Source: Bradyrhizobium sp. (GTDB taxonomy: Bacteria > Pseudomonadota > Alphaproteobacteria > Rhizobiales > Xanthobacteraceae). From it: 64,000 nucleotides of DNA. The translations under genes and the position numbers were made by a program. How positions within the stretch are numbered: position 1 is the stretch's first letter; each line of letters starts with the position of its first letter. Location of the stretch: contig NZ_SSNA01000091.1 in assembly GCF_004799445.1 (NCBI RefSeq), forward strand, positions 1 to 64,000, in the 5' to 3' direction. The notes beneath the pieces are model-generated. The model did no database searches. It had not been told where the DNA came from and saw only the letters and a program-made list of their open reading frames with translations. Shown piece by piece: positions 36,299 to 44,840 of this stretch.

Positions 36299-36367
36299 CC
36301 CGAACGATAACCCGAATTGCCGGCGACGGGTACGGATCAGGCGGCAAAAAATCATCCGAAACGATAA
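36299..36367. promoter_or_regulatory. Direct repeat in the AraC2 / hydroxylase divergent region
   Basis: CCGAACGATAA ends at 36310 and CCGAAACGATAA spans 36356-36367 within the 215-bp divergent gap. Spaced direct repeats of this kind suit AraC-type half-sites. The match is imperfect (one inserted A) and there are only two copies. Confidence 0.28.
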
Positions 36368-36476
36368 ATCCTCCCCGCTGCAGCAAAGCCCGGGCGACCG
36401 CCCCCGGAATAAGCTGCCCTCAAACAGCCCGGTAGCGGCCCATGCCGGCCGGCCAAACACAACGAGGGAGAGCAAC

Positions 36477-37295
36477 ATGGACGTGGCAATTCAAGATGCG
36501 GGCCGCGATCGCCGCGAACAGGAACGTCAGCGCCTGTTTCGCGACAAATTCATCGCGGAAACGCCGCCATGGTATCACGGCGCCATCCATCTTGGCTTCA
36601 CGCTGCTGGTCACCGGCACCGCGATGTGGTTGTGCTGGCGCCACATTCAAAACGCGGGCTGGGAGTGGCTGTTGGTGATTCCGATCGCGCTGTTCGGCAA
36701 CTGGATCGAGTGGGCCGCGCACCGCTACATTCTCCACCGCCCGGTGAAGGGGCTGGAGATGATCTACAAACGCCACTGCACGGTGCATCACCAGTTCTTC
36801 ACCCATCACGACCTGACCTATCACGGCCACAAGGAGTGGCGGGCGCTGCTGTTCCCGCCATTCGCGCCGCTGGGCTTCGTGCTGGCTGCGCTGCCGCCGG
36901 CGTTCCTGCTAGGTCTGTCGATCTCGGCCAACGCCGGATACATCACGGTGTTCACGATGGCGGCCTACTACCTAATGTATGAAGGCCTGCACACGCTGTC
37001 GCATCTCGACGACGAGCGGCATCCCTATTTGAAGTATATTCCGCTCGTCAACACGGTCCGCCGCATGCACACCATTCATCACGTGCTCGGTTTCATGCAG
37101 ACGCAAAACTTCAATCTCACCTTTCCGATCTGCGATGCCCTGTTCGGCACCAGCGATCTCGACCGCGGGCTTGTCGGCACGCTGTTCAACGGCAACTCCA
37201 ATACGTACATGCGCAAGGACCTGCTACCGACCGACCCCGGCATTGCAGTGCCGCAGCTCGACGGCGGCGGGACTGAACAAGCCAGGATTGCCTGA
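36477..37295 (+). CDS. Fatty acid hydroxylase / sterol desaturase superfamily membrane protein
   Basis: A 272-residue di-iron membrane oxygenase-type protein. Histidine clusters are HRYILH (about residue 84), HCTVHHQFFTHH (about 99) and HTIHHVLG (about 198), the pattern that binds two irons in this superfamily. Hydrophobic segments surround residues 38-55, 62-78 and 132-165. GAGGGAG precedes ATG 36477. The gene is divergent from AraC copy 2 and lies inside the furan cluster although no step of the known route needs it. The substrate could be a lipid or a hydrocarbon side chain. Confidence 0.85.
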   Translation: MDVAIQDAGRDRREQERQRLFRDKFIAETPPWYHGAIHLGFTLLVTGTAMWLCWRHIQNAGWEWLLVIPIALFGNWIEWAAHRYILHRPVKGLEMIYKRHCTVHHQFFTHHDLTYHGHKEWRALLFPPFAPLGFVLAALPPAFLLGLSISANAGYITVFTMAAYYLMYEGLHTLSHLDDERHPYLKYIPLVNTVRRMHTIHHVLGFMQTQNFNLTFPICDALFGTSDLDRGLVGTLFNGNSNTYMRKDLLPTDPGIAVPQLDGGGTEQARIA

Positions 37296-37364
37296 CCCGG
37301 GTTTCGATCATCTGAGAGCGGCCGTCTTTATGCTTCGAGGCCCGATGACTTCGTGACTTGCGCG

Positions 37365-38087
37365 CTACGCCGCGCTCCGCTCCGGTTCGTCGCGCCTGTC
37401 CAGCGCGAAGGCGACCGCCGCGTCGGCATGGAGGAGCGTCGAATCAAACACCGGCAGATCGAAATGCTGCGGCCCCACCAGCAGGCCAATTTCCGTGCAG
37501 CCCAGGATGACGCTATCGGCGCCATCGGCCGCGGCAGCCGCGACGATATCGAGATAGCGCTGGCGTGAGGTTTCGCGCACCACGCCGCGGCACAATTCGT
37601 TGAAGATGATGTCATGCACGGCGGTGCGGTCGTCGGCATCCGGCACCATCGGCGAAAGCCCGTGCTTGTCGCGGAGTTGCGCGAGATAGAAATCCTGTTC
37701 CATCGTATAGCGCGTCGCGAGCAGCAGTGGCCGGCGACAGCCGGCGGAGGCGACCGCGGCTCCCGTTACATCGGTGATGTGCAGGAGCGGAACGGTTACC
37801 GCGCGTTGCACGGTATCGGCCAGCTTGTGCATGGTGTTGGTGCAGATCAGGACGCAATCCGCGCCGGCGGTTTCGAGATCCCGCGCCAGGTCTGCAAGCA
37901 GGGCTCCGGCGCGGTCCCACGCATCGCTCTTCTGCAGCGCCACAATGCTTTCGAAGTCGACCGAGTGCATGATCACCTTGGCGGAATGCAAGCCGCCCAG
38001 GCGTTCGCGGACGCTCTCGTTGATGCGCCGGTAATAGACCGCGGTGCTTTCCCAGCTCATACCGCCCAATAGCCCGATCGTTCGCAT
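37365..38087 (-). CDS. Aspartate/glutamate racemase family protein
   Basis: A 240-residue cofactor-independent racemase. The N-terminal MRTIGLLGGMSWESTAVYY is typical of aspartate-racemase (YgeA-like) proteins. The two catalytic cysteines lie in LICTNTMHK and ILGCTEIGLL. The frame is open to 38288, but the ATG at 38085-38087 with AAAGGAC upstream matches the family start. It converges on the hydroxylase gene and is divergent from ubiX across an AT-rich region. It could interconvert L- and D-amino acids; a role in furan catabolism is not evident. Confidence 0.85.
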   Translation of the reverse strand: MRTIGLLGGMSWESTAVYYRRINESVRERLGGLHSAKVIMHSVDFESIVALQKSDAWDRAGALLADLARDLETAGADCVLICTNTMHKLADTVQRAVTVPLLHITDVTGAAVASAGCRRPLLLATRYTMEQDFYLAQLRDKHGLSPMVPDADDRTAVHDIIFNELCRGVVRETSRQRYLDIVAAAAADGADSVILGCTEIGLLVGPQHFDLPVFDSTLLHADAAVAFALDRRDEPERSAA

Positions 38088-38359
38088 GTCCTTTGCCCTT
38101 GCAGTTCTGGTTTGAGTCGGATGTTCCAAGCGGAAGTCTACGCGTAATTTCCCAAAATACCATATTTTTAGTGCGTATTTGCGTAAAATCTTGATATTCG
38201 GGTAAAATATTGTCATATTTTCGCCAATTGAACAATTAACGTGCAGTTGCTGAGGTGAAGAGCGGCGACTTGCGCGATCGGAACTCAACGGGGCACCGAC
38301 TTTGTGCTATTCCGGCGATGCGGCGTCCGGCCATCTCGTCAAGGACTGGTTCTATTCCG
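38088..38359. promoter_or_regulatory. AT-rich divergent region between the racemase and ubiX genes
   Basis: Around 38135-38240 the sequence is far more AT-rich than its surroundings. It contains TATTTGCGTAAAAT near 38177, GGGTAAAATATT near 38200 and CAATTGAACAATT near 38224. The repeated GTAAAAT core and the position between two start codons suggest a shared promoter region with regulator or nucleoid-protein sites. Lrp-type proteins prefer such DNA and an lrp-like gene lies 1.2 kb away. Confidence 0.45.
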
Positions 38360-38956
38360 ATGCATTCACTTCCGCGGCGATTGATCGTCGGAATAACCGG
38401 CGCCTCCGGGGCCGTTTACGGCGTTCGGTTGTTGGGCCTGCTGCAGGCGACTGACATCGAAACCCATCTGGTCATGAGCCGGTCGGCGAAGATTACGCTG
38501 ACGCAGGAGCTGGATATCGGCGTCGCCGACGTTTCGGCGCTGGCCGATGTCGTTCACCAGGTCGACAATGTCGGGGCTTCGATTTCCTCCGGGTCGTTCA
38601 GAACGCTGGGCATGGTGGTGGCGCCCTGTTCGATGCGAAGCCTCTCCGAGATCGTCTCGGGCGTGACCTCGACCTTGCTGACACGCGCGGCCGATGTGGT
38701 CCTGAAGGAACGGCGCCGTCTTGTCCTGATCGTCCGTGAAGCCCCGCTTCACCTCGGCCATCTGCGTTCCATGACCGCGGCCACCGAAATGGGCGCGATC
38801 ATCTATCCGCCGGCACCGGCGTTCTACGCCCGCCCCGAAAGCCTTGAACAGATGGTCGATCATACCCTCGGGCGGGTGCTTGACCTGTTCGATATCGAAA
38901 CGAAGGCCGTCAGCCGCTGGGGCGGCTTGAATTCGATCAAGAATGCCGATTCATGA
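38360..38956 (+). CDS. ubiX: UbiX-family flavin prenyltransferase
   Basis: A 198-residue enzyme that attaches a dimethylallyl group to FMN to make prenyl-FMN for UbiD-type decarboxylases. The FMN site is GITGASGAVYG at residues 9-19. VAPCSMRSLSEIVSGVTSTL and LIVREAPLHLGHLRSM match the family, and YPPAPAFYARP forms the prenyl-phosphate region. The ATG at 38360 aligns with the family start; the frame is open to 38255. It would supply the UbiD enzyme encoded at 33948 and corresponds to HmfG in furan clusters. Confidence 0.92.
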   Translation: MHSLPRRLIVGITGASGAVYGVRLLGLLQATDIETHLVMSRSAKITLTQELDIGVADVSALADVVHQVDNVGASISSGSFRTLGMVVAPCSMRSLSEIVSGVTSTLLTRAADVVLKERRRLVLIVREAPLHLGHLRSMTAATEMGAIIYPPAPAFYARPESLEQMVDHTLGRVLDLFDIETKAVSRWGGLNSIKNADS

Positions 38957-38969
38957 AGCAGCGCCTTTC

Positions 38970-39509
38970 ATGAAGCTGTCCCGGCCCGAACTGGAGGCCG
39001 ACAGCTGGGCATTTGCTCTTGATATCTATGCCCGGCCCGGGGTCGCGGATGCCTGCCTCCAATTGCAGAACCGGGCGGGCGTCGACGTCATGATGTTTCT
39101 CATGGTCGGATACGCGGCCGTCAGGCATCGCATATTGCTGACGCTTCCCGAGATCCGGGAACTGGATGAGGCCTGCCATCCGTGGCGCGAGCAGATCGTT
39201 CGACCGCTCCGTGCCATTCGCGTAGGCCTGAAGGCGGGGCCGTCGCCGGCCCCGAGCAGCGAGACCGAGCAATTCCGCTCGAAAGTAAAGTCGATCGAAC
39301 TCGCCGCCGAACGATTGCAAAATCAGCTGCTGGCGGATCGCCTGCCGCTGCGGCCTGCGGAGCGGGACGCGGTGAACGCGGAAGACCTCCGTTCCGTTCT
39401 TCGCAACGTCGTGACGTTTTTTCTTGAAAGGCGTGGGGGTACGCCAATCGCCGAGCTGCTGCCCTCGATCGACGAGATCGTCGAAGCGGCAATGCAGGAT
39501 ACCCGCTAA
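38970..39509 (+). CDS. TIGR02444 (DUF2390) family protein
   Basis: A 179-residue soluble protein of unknown function. The N-terminus WAFALDIYARPGVADACL is followed by QNRAGVDVMMFLMVG and WREQIVRPLRAIRVGLK, the conserved order of the TIGR02444 family. A charged helical region follows (about 95-125). It starts 13 bp after the ubiX stop, so the two are probably one transcript. An in-frame ATG at 38943 would overlap ubiX. No biochemical role is known to me. Its linkage with ubiX here is worth noting. Confidence 0.75.
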   Translation: MKLSRPELEADSWAFALDIYARPGVADACLQLQNRAGVDVMMFLMVGYAAVRHRILLTLPEIRELDEACHPWREQIVRPLRAIRVGLKAGPSPAPSSETEQFRSKVKSIELAAERLQNQLLADRLPLRPAERDAVNAEDLRSVLRNVVTFFLERRGGTPIAELLPSIDEIVEAAMQDTR

Positions 39510-39525
39510 CGACCGCCTTTTTCCG

Positions 39526-40023
39526 TCATGTCTCTTTCGCGCCTTTCGATGCCGTCTCGCCGCGCGCCGCGAACTGCAACGGCAGAGCGGTGGTGAATTT
39601 GATCTGTTCCATCGCAAAGCTTGAGCTGACATCTCCCAACTCGATCTTCTCGATCAGCCTTTTGTAGACCGCATCGTAACCGGCGATATCCGGCACCACC
39701 GCGCGCAGGAGGTAGTCGACGTCGCCGCTCATCCGGTAAAACTCGACGATCTCGGGGATCGACATCACGATCGCGGTAAACTTCTTCATCCATGCGGCGT
39801 TGTGCTGATTGGTGCGAATGGCAATAAAGACGGTGACGCCGACGCGCAGCTTCACCGGATCGAGCAAGGCGACGCGCTTGCGAATCAGGCCTTCCTCTTC
39901 AAGTTTCTGAATCCGGCGCCAGCAGGGGGTTGGCGAAAGCCCGACCTTTTCGGCTATTTCAGCCACCTTCAGCGTCGCATCCTCCTGCAGGATCTGCAAA
40001 AGAGCGAGATCGAGATCATCCAT
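39526..40023 (-). CDS. Lrp/AsnC-family transcriptional regulator
   Basis: A 165-residue feast/famine regulator. The N-terminal helix-turn-helix is AEIAEKVGLSPTPCWRRIQK (residues 21-40), followed by the RAM ligand domain with VGVTVFIAIRTNQHN and SGDVDYLLRAVV. It converges on the ubiX-TIGR02444 transcript with a 16-bp gap and is divergent from an MDR reductase gene at 40269. D-amino-acid dehydrogenase and racemase genes lie within 4 kb on either side, so an amino-acid effector is plausible but unproved. Confidence 0.92.
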   Translation of the reverse strand: MDDLDLALLQILQEDATLKVAEIAEKVGLSPTPCWRRIQKLEEEGLIRKRVALLDPVKLRVGVTVFIAIRTNQHNAAWMKKFTAIVMSIPEIVEFYRMSGDVDYLLRAVVPDIAGYDAVYKRLIEKIELGDVSSSFAMEQIKFTTALPLQFAARGETASKGAKET

Positions 40024-40268
40024 GCGCCATTCCCCGTCTCAGAACCAAGCCCGGAAGGTTTTTTAACACAGCGCGCCAGCAAGCGGGAAATCCTATTGCG
40101 CCACTGTCCTCGAAAGTGCGAAATCTTTCCTCGAATGGGTGGGTTGCGAGGAATACACCTTGATCTTGCGGCTCCCCTCAGCAAACTGCCGCCAACACTG
40201 GGCTTGGAAGTCGGCCGCACTCTCGCCCCGGCGCTTGAAGCAGGCCAGTCATTGAACAGGAAAACAGC

Positions 40269-41285
40269 ATGTCGGAAACGATGAGGGCGCTGGTTCTGCG
40301 CCAACATGGCGGGTTGGAAAACCTGGCGGTGGTCGAGGATCACCCGAAACCAAAGGCGAGGGCCGGAGCGGTGGTCATTCGCGTCCGCGCCTCGTCGTTC
40401 AACTATCACGACGTATTCACGGTGCAGGGCATGCCGGGCATCAAGGTGCCGCTGCCCGTCGTGATCGGCCTCGATATGGCGGGCGAGATCGTCGAGATCG
40501 GCGAAGGGGTTTCCGGCTGGAAGGTCGGCAGCCGCGTGCTCGTCAATCCGCTCAACAAGAAGAAAGGCCTGATGGGCGAGATGCTCGATGGCGGCATGGC
40601 GGAATATTGCCTCGTCGAAGCCGACCAGCTCATCGCCATGCCCGATGGCGTCAGCTTCGAGGAGGCGGCGTCCCTGCCGGTGGCGTACGGCACCGCGCAC
40701 CGCATGCTGATCACCCACAACACCGTCCGCAAGGGCGACCGCGTCCTGATCCTGGGCGCCAGCGGCGGCGTCGGCACCGGCTGCGTCATCCTGAGCAAGC
40801 TGCTCGGCGCCGAAGTCATTGCCTGCGCCAGCAGCGCGGAGAAAATGGCAAAGCTCAAGGCGATGGGCGCCGACGAGGCGATCAACTACAAGGAAGTCGA
40901 TTTCTCGAAGTGGGCGATCGAAAAATACGGCAAGCCGCAACGGCGCAGCTATGACGGCGGCGTCAATGTCGTCGTCAATTTCACCGGCGGCGAAACCTGG
41001 GTGCCGTCGTTGCGTTGCCTCAAGCGTGGCGGAAGCCTGCTGGTGTGCGGCGCCACCGCCGGGCATGATCCGAAGGAGGATCTGCGCTACATCTGGAGTT
41101 TTGAGCTGAAGGTGATCGGCTCGAACAGCTTTTACGAGGAGAACCTGACCGACCTCATGAAGATGATTGTCGAGAAGAAGATCAAGCCGGTCATCGACGA
41201 GGTGCTGCCGCTCGAGAAGGCGGCGGAAGGTCTGCGTCTGATCAAGGATCGTGAAGTCATCGGCAAGGTCGTCGTCGTCCCCTGA
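40269..41285 (+). CDS. Zinc-independent MDR-family oxidoreductase
   Basis: A 338-residue medium-chain reductase. The NAD(P) site is ILGASGGVGTG (about 158-168). VIGLDMAGEI stands where zinc alcohol dehydrogenases have GHE, and the structural-zinc cysteines are absent, so it belongs to the quinone-oxidoreductase/enoyl-reductase side of the family. ATG 40269 is preceded by GGAAAACAGC. It is divergent from the Lrp gene and followed by a thioesterase and an acyl-CoA ligase gene, which suggests it reduces an unsaturated carbonyl or CoA ester. Confidence 0.85.
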   Translation: MSETMRALVLRQHGGLENLAVVEDHPKPKARAGAVVIRVRASSFNYHDVFTVQGMPGIKVPLPVVIGLDMAGEIVEIGEGVSGWKVGSRVLVNPLNKKKGLMGEMLDGGMAEYCLVEADQLIAMPDGVSFEEAASLPVAYGTAHRMLITHNTVRKGDRVLILGASGGVGTGCVILSKLLGAEVIACASSAEKMAKLKAMGADEAINYKEVDFSKWAIEKYGKPQRRSYDGGVNVVVNFTGGETWVPSLRCLKRGGSLLVCGATAGHDPKEDLRYIWSFELKVIGSNSFYEENLTDLMKMIVEKKIKPVIDEVLPLEKAAEGLRLIKDREVIGKVVVVP

Positions 41286-41296
41286 CTGCCGCGGTT

Positions 41297-41314
41297 TCAC
41301 CCGACGCCGGGTGA
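41297..41314 (+). terminator. Hairpin after the MDR reductase gene
   Basis: TCACCCG-ACGC-CGGGTGA is a perfect 7-bp stem with a 4-nt loop, 11 nt after the MDR stop. A TTTT run appears about 15 nt further on, which is rather distant. It may partly separate the MDR gene from the thioesterase gene. Confidence 0.35.
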
Positions 41315-41391
41315 CGCAGCGAAGCAAGTTTTCTGATCATCGTCCTGTCCGCCCTTCATGGCAGAGAAGGACCAAAAGAGGTTTCCGTCCG

Positions 41392-41808
41392 ATGAGTGAA
41401 GTCCCCAGCGTCGAAGACGTGCAGAAGCTGTTGTCGCGCGGTCCGTTCCATCAATGGCTCGGATTGAACGTCGTCGCGGTTGGCGAGGGCACGATCGAGC
41501 TGACGGCCAACTGGCGCGAAGAGTGGGTGGTCAACCCGGATCGAGGGTATACCCATGGCGGCATCCTTGCGACACTGGTCGACCTCACCGCGGATTGGGC
41601 CATGGTCTCCAAGACCGGACGCGGAGTTCCAACGGTGGATCTGCGCGTCGACTACCATCGCGCCGCGATGCCCGGCGTGCTGACGATCCGCGGCGAGATC
41701 GTGCATTTCGGCAAGCAGTTCTCGGTGGCGGAAGCCAAGGTTTTCGACAAGGAGGGGCGCCTGTTGGCGAGCGGGCGCGGAACCTATCTGACATCGCCGC
41801 CGGCCTGA
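41392..41808 (+). CDS. PaaI-type hotdog-fold thioesterase
   Basis: A 138-residue acyl-CoA thioesterase. The hotdog signature is RGYTHGGILATLVDLTADWA, with the conserved H-G-G and catalytic-region Asp. The strand VDLRVDYHRAAMPGVLTIRG follows. The frame extends upstream to 41251, but ATG 41392 with AAGAGG upstream gives the family length. It starts 107 bp after the MDR gene and 13 bp before the acyl-CoA ligase gene, so ligase and thioesterase probably handle the same acyl group. Confidence 0.85.
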   Translation: MSEVPSVEDVQKLLSRGPFHQWLGLNVVAVGEGTIELTANWREEWVVNPDRGYTHGGILATLVDLTADWAMVSKTGRGVPTVDLRVDYHRAAMPGVLTIRGEIVHFGKQFSVAEAKVFDKEGRLLASGRGTYLTSPPA

Positions 41809-41821
41809 CAGAGACTCCATC

Positions 41822-43387
41822 GTGTCCCAAATTCCTCCGTTTACAAATCTGGGAGCGTTGACGCCGAGCGCCTGCGATCTCGACAAGGTCGCCATCATCG
41901 ATCTCGGCACCGGCCAGGAGCGCCGCTTCAGCTACCGGGATTTCGAAGCCGAGGCCAATGCGGTCGCCCGCTCTCTCGTCGCGCGTGGCCTGGCGCGCGG
42001 TGACCGGGTGGCCATTCTGTCCGCCAACCGCTTCGAATATCTCACGACGGTTCACGGCATCATGCGCGCCGGCTTTGTCGCGGTGCCGGTCAACTTCAAA
42101 TTCCCGCCCGCTACGATCGACTATATCATTCGTGACTCGGGCGCCAGGCTCGTCTTCTGCGACGCGCGGCGCTTCGACAGCGCGCCCAACGATCTGCCGC
42201 GCATCCGGTTCGACGGCGAAGGCAGCGAGTTCGCCGGCTTTCTGAAGCCGGGTCCGTTCGCGCCCATCGCGGCGGCGAACCGTGAACCAGCGATGTTTCT
42301 CTACACCTCGGGTTCGACGGGGCGACCCAAGGGCGTCGTGCTCTCGCACCAGAGCCATATCTGGGTTGTCGAAACGCGAATGGCCGCCCAGGACATGTCG
42401 CGCCATCGCTTTCTGGTCGCAGCCCCGCTCTACCACATGAACGCGCTGGCCATGAGCCAGCTGGCGCATGCGGCCCACGCAACCGTGATCTTGCTGCCGC
42501 AGTTCACCGCGCAACTCTATTTGGAAGCCATCGCGGACTATCGCTGCACATGGCTCACCGCGGTTCCGCCGATGATCGCGATGATGCTGAATGACAGAGA
42601 ACGGCTCGCGGCGACCGACCTCTCCAGTGTCGAGTTCCTGCGCATGGGATCGGCCCCCGTCAGTCACAGTCTGATGGAGGCAATCCACCGCGCCCTGCCA
42701 AAAGCGGCCGTTACCAATGCCTATGGCACAACCGAGGCCGGACCCGTCGTATTCGGGCCACACCCGCAAGGCTTGCCACAGCCCGAAATGTCGGTCGGCT
42801 ATCCGCACCCCAAGGTCCAGCTGCGTCTTGTCGGGGAAGACGGAAAGCCTTCTGACGTTGGCGTGCTCGAGATGAAAAGCCCGGCGATCATGAACGGCTA
42901 TCACAATCGCCCGGATGTTGCGTCACCCATTACCCAGGACGGCTTCTATATCACCGGCGACGTGTTTCGCCGCGACGAACACGGCTTCCACTATTTCCTC
43001 GGGCGGACCGACGACATGTTCGTGAGCGGCGGCGAAAATATTTTCCCGGGCGAAGTCGAAAAGATGCTGGAGACCCATCCGGACGTGATCCAGGCCTGCG
43101 TGGTGCCGGTGGACGACGATATCAAGGGTACCAAGCCGGTGGCATTCGTGGTGAAGCGTGAAGGAAGCAACCTCGACGAGAGCAATCTGAAGTCCTTCGC
43201 CCTTGCGAACGCGCCGGCCTATCAGCACCCCCGCTCGATCTGGTTTGTCGACAGCCTGCCGCTGGCTTCGACCAACAAGCTTGACCGCAACAAATTGCGT
43301 GAATTGGCGGCCAAGAAGCTGCAGCGCAATTTCACCCCGGCTGCGCCTTCATCCATTGGCGGCCAAAGCAATGCGGCACGGAGATAG
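41822..43387 (+). CDS. AMP-dependent acyl-CoA ligase
   Basis: A 521-residue ANL-family ligase. A3 is YTSGSTGRPKGVVLSH, A5 NAYGTTEAGPV, A7 FYITGDVFRRD, A8 GRTDDMFVSGGENIFP, and the catalytic lysine lies in LASTNKLDRNKL near the C-terminus. The start is GTG at 41822. It follows the thioesterase gene by 13 bp. It is distinct from the hmfD-like ligase at 26992. The substrate, an aromatic or fatty acid, cannot be read from the sequence. Confidence 0.87.
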   Translation: MSQIPPFTNLGALTPSACDLDKVAIIDLGTGQERRFSYRDFEAEANAVARSLVARGLARGDRVAILSANRFEYLTTVHGIMRAGFVAVPVNFKFPPATIDYIIRDSGARLVFCDARRFDSAPNDLPRIRFDGEGSEFAGFLKPGPFAPIAAANREPAMFLYTSGSTGRPKGVVLSHQSHIWVVETRMAAQDMSRHRFLVAAPLYHMNALAMSQLAHAAHATVILLPQFTAQLYLEAIADYRCTWLTAVPPMIAMMLNDRERLAATDLSSVEFLRMGSAPVSHSLMEAIHRALPKAAVTNAYGTTEAGPVVFGPHPQGLPQPEMSVGYPHPKVQLRLVGEDGKPSDVGVLEMKSPAIMNGYHNRPDVASPITQDGFYITGDVFRRDEHGFHYFLGRTDDMFVSGGENIFPGEVEKMLETHPDVIQACVVPVDDDIKGTKPVAFVVKREGSNLDESNLKSFALANAPAYQHPRSIWFVDSLPLASTNKLDRNKLRELAAKKLQRNFTPAAPSSIGGQSNAARR

Positions 43388-43476
43388 AACCGGATGACGA
43401 GACCTTCCGCGGATTGTTCGATTCGTCAGATGCGGACGGCCTGAAGTTTGCGTAAGCCTGGTCGCAGCGGGAGCGA

Positions 43477-44748
43477 ATGATCGTGAAGGTACTGGTTCTC
43501 GGCGGCGGCGTCGTCGGCGTGACGACGGCGTATTACCTCGCACGTAGCGGGCACGAGGTGACGGTCGTCGACCGCCAGCCGGAGCCGGCGCGCGAGACCA
43601 GCTTCGCCAACGCCGGCGAGGTATCGCCCGGCTATGCCTCGCCCTGGGCCGGCCCCGGCGTGCCGATCAAGGCGGTCAAATGGCTGTTGATGAAGCACGG
43701 CCCGCTGGTGCTGCGGCCGAAGCTCGATCCCGCGATGTGGTCATGGCTCATCAAGATGCTGCGCAACTGCACGTCGGCGCGGTACGCGGTCAACAAGAGC
43801 CGCATGATTCCGCTGGCCGAATACAGCCGCGACTGCCTGCGCGCGCTGCGTGACGAGATCCCGATCCACTATGACGAGCGCAGCCGCGGCACGCTGCAAT
43901 TGTTCCGCAAGCCGTCACAGCTCGATGGCACCGCCGGCGACATCGCCGTGCTGCAACAGTACGGCGTGCCCTATGAGGTGCTCGATCGCGATGGCTGTAT
44001 CGCTGCCGAACCGGCGCTTGCCGCGGTGAAGCACAGGATCGCCGGCGGTCTTCGATTGCCGCAGGACGAGACCGGCGATTGTCATATGTTCACGCTGGCG
44101 CTCGCCGCCCATGCCGCCAAGCTCGGCGTCCAGTTTCGCCTTAACACCACGATCGAGCGGCTGGAAACGGACGCCAAGGGGATATCAGGTGTCATCACAA
44201 GCGCCGGGGTGTTGCGCGCTGACGCCTATGTGGTCGCGCTCGGCAGCTGGTCGCCGCTTCTGCTCAGGCCGCTCGGCGTTTCGATCCCGGTCTATCCCGT
44301 CAAGGGTTACTCGATCACCGTGCCGGTGATCGATCCCGATGCCGCGCCGGTGTCGACGGTGATGGACGAAAGCTACAAGGTCGCCATCACGCGGCTCGGC
44401 GATCGCATCCGTGTCGGCGGCACCGCCGAAGTTTCAGGCTATTCCGACAAGCTCTATTCGGCGCGTCGAGCGACGCTGGAGCATTCCCTGACCGAGCTGT
44501 TTCCGCGCGGCGGCAACTTGACCGAGGCCACGTTCTGGAGCGGGTTGCGGCCGATGACGCCGGACGGTCCGCCGGTGATCGGCGCCACCCGTTACGCCAA
44601 CCTTCATCTCAACACCGGTCACGGCACGCTCGGCTGGACCATGGCGTGCGGTTCCGCGCGGGTGCTCGCCGACTTGCTGTCGGGTCGTAAGCCCGAAATC
44701 GACACGGCAGACCTCGCGCTCGCCAGATATGAAGATCGCTTCGGGTGA
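43477..44748 (+). CDS. dadA: D-amino-acid dehydrogenase small subunit (DadA-like)
   Basis: A 423-residue membrane-associated FAD enzyme that oxidises D-amino acids to keto acids and passes electrons to the respiratory chain. The Rossmann motif is [20 protein letters not shown]. Then come [18 protein letters not shown] and the C-terminal [16 protein letters not shown] and [15 protein letters not shown], all typical of DadA. It lies 89 bp after the ligase gene and converges on an SDR gene. An Asp/Glu racemase and an Lrp gene nearby suggest local D-amino-acid metabolism. Confidence 0.9.
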   Translation: MIVKVLVLGGGVVGVTTAYYLARSGHEVTVVDRQPEPARETSFANAGEVSPGYASPWAGPGVPIKAVKWLLMKHGPLVLRPKLDPAMWSWLIKMLRNCTSARYAVNKSRMIPLAEYSRDCLRALRDEIPIHYDERSRGTLQLFRKPSQLDGTAGDIAVLQQYGVPYEVLDRDGCIAAEPALAAVKHRIAGGLRLPQDETGDCHMFTLALAAHAAKLGVQFRLNTTIERLETDAKGISGVITSAGVLRADAYVVALGSWSPLLLRPLGVSIPVYPVKGYSITVPVIDPDAAPVSTVMDESYKVAITRLGDRIRVGGTAEVSGYSDKLYSARRATLEHSLTELFPRGGNLTEATFWSGLRPMTPDGPPVIGATRYANLHLNTGHGTLGWTMACGSARVLADLLSGRKPEIDTADLALARYEDRFG

Positions 44749-44840
44749 AGCCATGGCGCTTCGAAGACGGGCGTAAACGCGCTGTCCGAACGCTCGACCG
44801 GGGCGATGCGGGACGGCAGTGAACCGATCCCCGCACCGGC

